From positions 180,785 to 244,784 of the forward strand of contig JAJECN010000015.1 of NCBI GenBank assembly GCA_022821965.1: a stretch of 64,000 nucleotides of DNA, given 5' to 3'. The notes under the pieces are model-generated. The model was given only the letters and a program-made list of their open reading frames with translations, was not told the DNA's origin and did no database searches. Positions 61,174-64,000 of the stretch are shown piece after piece. Position 1 is the first letter of the stretch. Each line of letters opens with the position of its first letter. A program made the position numbers and the translations under genes. Source of the DNA: Candidatus Poribacteria bacterium (lineage in GTDB: Bacteria; Poribacteria; WGA-4E; WGA-3G).

Positions 61174-62001
61174 ATGTACTACTTAACCCGACAAACAGCG
61201 TTTGAGGCATCACATTACAACCGTATCCCTGAATTGAGCGATGCTGATAACTTTGAGCTGTTTGGTGCATCCGCAAACCCAAACAGTCACGGACATAACT
61301 ATGTGCTTGAAGTGATGGTCAAAGGGAGTGTGGATGCGGATGACGGTATGGTTATCAATTTGGTAACCTTGGACGCATTGTTGAAGACGGAAGTAATTGC
61401 CAATTACGATCACAAGCATCTGAACCGTCAGCACCCGGTTTTCTCGAAGAAACCGCACCTGCAACCGACATGTGAGAACATCGCTATTGAGATTTGGCAA
61501 CGGCTTGTGCTTTCTCTGCCAGATCGGATGTTACACAGGGTGCGACTTTACGAAAGTGCGACGAATTTTGCAGACTACTATGGGGAAGAACTGATGGTTT
61601 ATCTTACCAAGGTCTACGAATTCAGTGCAGCCCATCGCTTACACAGCCACGTACTCAGTGCCGAAGAGAACCTGGACATCTTCGGAAAGTGTAATAACCC
61701 AGCTGGACATGGACATAACTATGTGCTTGAAGTTACCGTAAAGGGTGACGTGGATGCGAGAACCGGTCTGGTTGTGGGTTTGAATCTTCTTGACGAGGTC
61801 GTTCATAAACAGGTCTATGCCCGTTTCGATTACAAGCATCTGAATCTTGATACGCCTGAGTTTGAGATGCTCAATCCGACCTCGGAGAACTTTGTCAAAG
61901 TGCTTTGGGATGTGCTGGAACCGAATTTGCGCCCAGTGGTTTTACACCGCCTTCGCTTACGGGAAACACCCAAAAATCATTTTGACTACTACGGCGAGTG
62001 A
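61174..62001 (+). CDS. Tandem double 6-pyruvoyltetrahydropterin synthase/QueD-like protein
   Basis: 275 residues: two PTPS/QueD domains in one chain where the family usually has one of about 130. The C-terminal domain is complete, with zinc His154, His179 and His181 and catalytic Cys173 in FGKCNNPAGHGHNY. The N-terminal domain keeps His14, His39 and His41, but the Cys position is Ser33 in FGASANPNSHGHNY, so it is likely inactive. Role: conversion of dihydroneopterin triphosphate to 6-pyruvoyl- or 6-carboxy-tetrahydropterin. FolE follows 62 bp later, which supports the pathway. Confidence 0.93.
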   Translation: MYYLTRQTAFEASHYNRIPELSDADNFELFGASANPNSHGHNYVLEVMVKGSVDADDGMVINLVTLDALLKTEVIANYDHKHLNRQHPVFSKKPHLQPTCENIAIEIWQRLVLSLPDRMLHRVRLYESATNFADYYGEELMVYLTKVYEFSAAHRLHSHVLSAEENLDIFGKCNNPAGHGHNYVLEVTVKGDVDARTGLVVGLNLLDEVVHKQVYARFDYKHLNLDTPEFEMLNPTSENFVKVLWDVLEPNLRPVVLHRLRLRETPKNHFDYYGE

Positions 62002-62063
62002 TCTGTTTCTTCGCACAGTAAACGTAGGAAAAAAAGGGCGCAACGGAGACATATTTTAACATA

Positions 62064-62642
62064 ATGGAGTTTGATCAGGCTAACGTTACCCCAGAATTAA
62101 CGGGACTTTTCACCAAAATTCTTGAGAGTTTAGGCGAAGATCCGAGTCGTCAAGGCTTGGTGAAAACGCCACACCGCGCCGCGAAGGCGATGGAATTTTT
62201 GACAAGTGGCTACCATCAAAGCGTTGATGATATTCTGAATGGAGCTATCTTTGACGAGGACTTTGACGAAATGGTGATTGTCAGGGATATTGAATTTTAC
62301 AGTCTCTGTGAACATCATATCCTCCCTTTTTGGGGCAAATGTCACGTTGGGTATCTTCCACGGAATCGAATCATCGGTCTGAGTAAGATTCCACGCCTCG
62401 TGGATATGTTTTCTCGACGTTTGCAAGTTCAAGAACGTCTCACACGTGAAATTGCCGAGGCACTCGAAACCGCACTCGATCCGAGAGGTGTCGCGGTCGT
62501 GATGGAGGGGCAACACCTGTGTATGATGGCACGTGGTGTCGAAAAACAAGCACCAAAGATGGCAACGAATGTCATGCGCGGTGCCTTTCGCGAGGATAGT
62601 TCAACGCGGGCAGAGTTTTTGAGGTGCGTCCAAATATCCTAA
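62064..62642 (+). CDS. folE: GTP cyclohydrolase I
   Basis: 192 residues, the usual size. Signatures: [60 protein letters not shown] and [14 protein letters not shown]. Zinc ligands are the Cys and His of SLCEHH and the Cys of HLCMMARG. It converts GTP to 7,8-dihydroneopterin triphosphate, the first step of tetrahydrobiopterin, folate and queuosine synthesis. Cytosolic. It lies between the PTPS and SDR genes, giving a tetrahydrobiopterin-type order. Confidence 0.98.
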   Translation: MEFDQANVTPELTGLFTKILESLGEDPSRQGLVKTPHRAAKAMEFLTSGYHQSVDDILNGAIFDEDFDEMVIVRDIEFYSLCEHHILPFWGKCHVGYLPRNRIIGLSKIPRLVDMFSRRLQVQERLTREIAEALETALDPRGVAVVMEGQHLCMMARGVEKQAPKMATNVMRGAFREDSSTRAEFLRCVQIS

Positions 62643-62679
62643 TACCATTTCTAATGGAACATCTTTCAATATGGGTGTA

Positions 62680-62700
62680 GCATAAACTTTTAGTTTGTGC
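62680..62700. repeat. Small dispersed hairpin, second copy
   Basis: GCATAAACT / AGTTTGTGC with a TTT loop, in the 112-bp spacer between folE and the SDR gene; compare 42353-42371. Confidence 0.5.
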
Positions 62701-62754
62701 GCTTGTACACTGGTATCATACGAATTCAAGCGTCGCGGAAATGTGGAGGTGAAC

Positions 62755-63519
62755 ATGGTTTCTCCGAGTCATCCTAATGCGACAGAGATAGGAAGGCTTG
62801 ACGGAAAGGTCGTGGTGGTTACCGGGGCATCAAAAGGAATAGGTAAAGCAACCGCTTCCGCTTTCGCAGCGGCAGGCGCGAAGGTTGTGCTCGCTGCCCG
62901 AACACGCGAGACCCTTGAACAGGTCGCAGACGACCTTAGCGTAGGAGGGGTTTCTAACCCCGATTCCATACTTGTTGTTCCTACGGATGTCACTGACGTG
63001 GATGCTGTGCAGCGACTTATTGAGCGGACACTGCATGTTTACCAGCGCGTGGATATCTTTGTCAACAACGCCGGAATCGGTCATTTCGGACCAGTTGTTG
63101 ATTTCGCTCCGGACGATTGGGACACGGTCCTCAATTCCAATTTAAAGGCGATTTACCTCTGCGCGAAGTATGCGCTTCCATCCATGTTGGCGCAAGGTGG
63201 TGGGCAAATTATCAACGTACTTTCGATCGCAGCAAAGGTAGCGTTTGAAGCCTCGGCTGCTTATTGCGCCGCAAAGGCAGGGGCGTTAGCACTCACAAAA
63301 GTTTTAGCCAGTGAAGTTCGCCAACAGAATGTTCGCGTTACCGCTGTACTACCCGGCTCGGTGCATACGCCATTTTGGGATGATGTCCCGCAACACCCGG
63401 ACTTTGACCAGATGTTAAAACCCGAACATGTCGCAGATACGATTATTTCTATCTGTCAGCAGCCGCCCGGTATGGTGACCGAGGAAATCGTTGTAATGCC
63501 GCCGCTCGGAATTCTTTAA
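62755..63519 (+). CDS. Short-chain dehydrogenase/reductase, possible sepiapterin-reductase role
   Basis: 254 residues from the ATG at 62755 (GGAGGTGAAC). Classical SDR: VVVTGASKGIGKATASAF (nucleotide), NNAGIG, catalytic Ser in INVLSIAAK and YCAAK. NADPH is likely from the Arg in LAARTRETLEQ. Neighbouring FolE and PTPS suggest it could complete tetrahydrobiopterin synthesis as a sepiapterin-reductase-type enzyme; sequence alone does not decide among many SDR substrates. The 112-bp spacer with a hairpin may separate it from the operon. Confidence 0.9.
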   Translation: MVSPSHPNATEIGRLDGKVVVVTGASKGIGKATASAFAAAGAKVVLAARTRETLEQVADDLSVGGVSNPDSILVVPTDVTDVDAVQRLIERTLHVYQRVDIFVNNAGIGHFGPVVDFAPDDWDTVLNSNLKAIYLCAKYALPSMLAQGGGQIINVLSIAAKVAFEASAAYCAAKAGALALTKVLASEVRQQNVRVTAVLPGSVHTPFWDDVPQHPDFDQMLKPEHVADTIISICQQPPGMVTEEIVVMPPLGIL

Positions 63520-63595
63520 ACGGAATGTGCCTAAATCCTGTCTAACACCGAATAGCCTAATGTTATTGAGAATTAGACCGTTGTGCCTATAAAGG

Positions 63596-64000
63596 TCAAG
63601 AGGTAAAACGTCCGAGTCGTCGCCGAATGCGAACCTTACGGATAGCACGTGGATCGGCATCTATGACTGTGATAATGGCATCATCTAAATCAAGTTCAGT
63701 GCCAGCTTTCGGAATAGTGCCGGTCCGATCCAGGATATAGCCAGCGACCGTCTCATAGTCACCTTCAGGAATTGCGAGCCCATAATGTTCTTCAAGTTGA
63801 TCTACTTCGGTTCTTCCATCGCATTCAAGGATGTTAGTAGCAATTAATCGGATAAATTCCGGAGCATCGCGTTCATCTGAAAATTCGCCAACAATTTCTT
63901 CAACCAAATCTTCGACGGTGACAAGACCAACGGTGCCACCATACTCATCAACAGCAAATACCATCGTGTGCCGAGTATGCTGGATCTCTTTGAGAAGCGC
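63596..64000 (-). CDS. CorC/HlyC-type CBS-domain protein, C-terminal part
   Basis: Open from the window edge; the visible 134 codons are the C-terminus. Reading in: ALLKEIQHTRHTMVFAVDEY, end of a CBS domain (GGTVGLVTVEDLVEEIVGE), then the CorC_HlyC domain (YGLAIPEGDYETVAGYILDR, AIITVIDADPRAIRKVRI). The family includes magnesium/cobalt efflux and hemolysin-like proteins. The membrane DUF21 domain, if any, is outside the window. Confidence 0.93.
   Translation of the reverse strand, partial: ALLKEIQHTRHTMVFAVDEYGGTVGLVTVEDLVEEIVGEFSDERDAPEFIRLIATNILECDGRTEVDQLEEHYGLAIPEGDYETVAGYILDRTGTIPKAGTELDLDDAIITVIDADPRAIRKVRIRRRLGRFTS

Overview
The window looks like a chromosomal segment of a Candidatus Poribacteria-type bacterium (sponge-associated or marine). 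The main pointer is the C-terminal module shared by three large secreted proteins, which carries NYPNPFNPETWIPYQLA; I recognise this as characteristic of that lineage. Dockerins, long WD40 proteins, DUF5916 and CRTAC1 proteins, and sugar-isomerase and enolase-superfamily enzymes also fit. This assignment is inference from protein style; no rRNA or tRNA gene was seen.

Layout. (1) 1-13.9 kb, all minus strand: a surface/secretion block. It holds four WD40 propeller proteins (one cut by the window edge), a cohesin-domain protein between them, and an LpoB-like plus COG3014-like lipoprotein pair. The complete WD40 proteins have 7, 14 and 21 repeats, i.e. one, two or three seven-bladed propellers, and each carries dockerin repeats. 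(2) 13.9-15.2 kb: non-coding, with hairpins, a 21-bp tandem repeat and a MITE. (3) 15-24.8 kb: a degenerate NtrC-type regulator, an efflux-type membrane fusion protein coupled to msrA, a leaderless HEAT-repeat lipoprotein, two overlapping unknown genes, a sugar isomerase and two secreted beta-sandwich proteins. (4) 24.9-28.7 kb: an ADP-ribosyltransferase-like protein with an unknown partner, then an FGE-like and a CRTAC1-like protein. (5) 28.8-36.2 kb: an enolase-superfamily enzyme divergent from an SHMT-like enzyme, a transmembrane ECF sigma factor whose outer domain is a TolB-like propeller, a secreted paralogue of that propeller, and an ankyrin protein. (6) 36.4-45.8 kb: two tandem Rieske proteins with a large unknown domain, a WD40-like protein, a stand-alone PolX-type HhH protein, a fatty acid desaturase, a LamG protein, and three MORN/zinc-ribbon paralogues, the last broken by an amber codon. 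(7) 45.9-55 kb: three DUF5916 outer-membrane paralogues. (8) 55.1-57.9 kb: a STAS protein overlapping a protein-kinase-like gene, a decayed locus with a TnpB tail, and a CBM-like secreted protein. (9) 58.1-59.7 kb: a DUF4159 gene with an in-frame UGA. (10) 59.9-63.5 kb: a pterin-type operon (sulfurtransferase, DUF4242-like, double PTPS, FolE, SDR), then the end of a CorC/HlyC-type protein.

Cross-cutting signals. Five otherwise unrelated exported proteins end in the same short motif, V-x-P-x3-L-x3-W-G-x-L-K, a candidate undescribed C-terminal tag. The secreted TolB-like paralogue has it, while the membrane-tethered sigma-factor copy stops just before it. A second, longer C-terminal module (about 80 residues, FlgD-Ig/T9SS-like) marks the dockerin and cohesin proteins. 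Intergenic regions hold several palindromic MITE families, including one inserted exactly in the centre of another.

Starts were chosen from visible Shine-Dalgarno sequences, signal peptides and paralogue alignment; several differ from the longest open frame.
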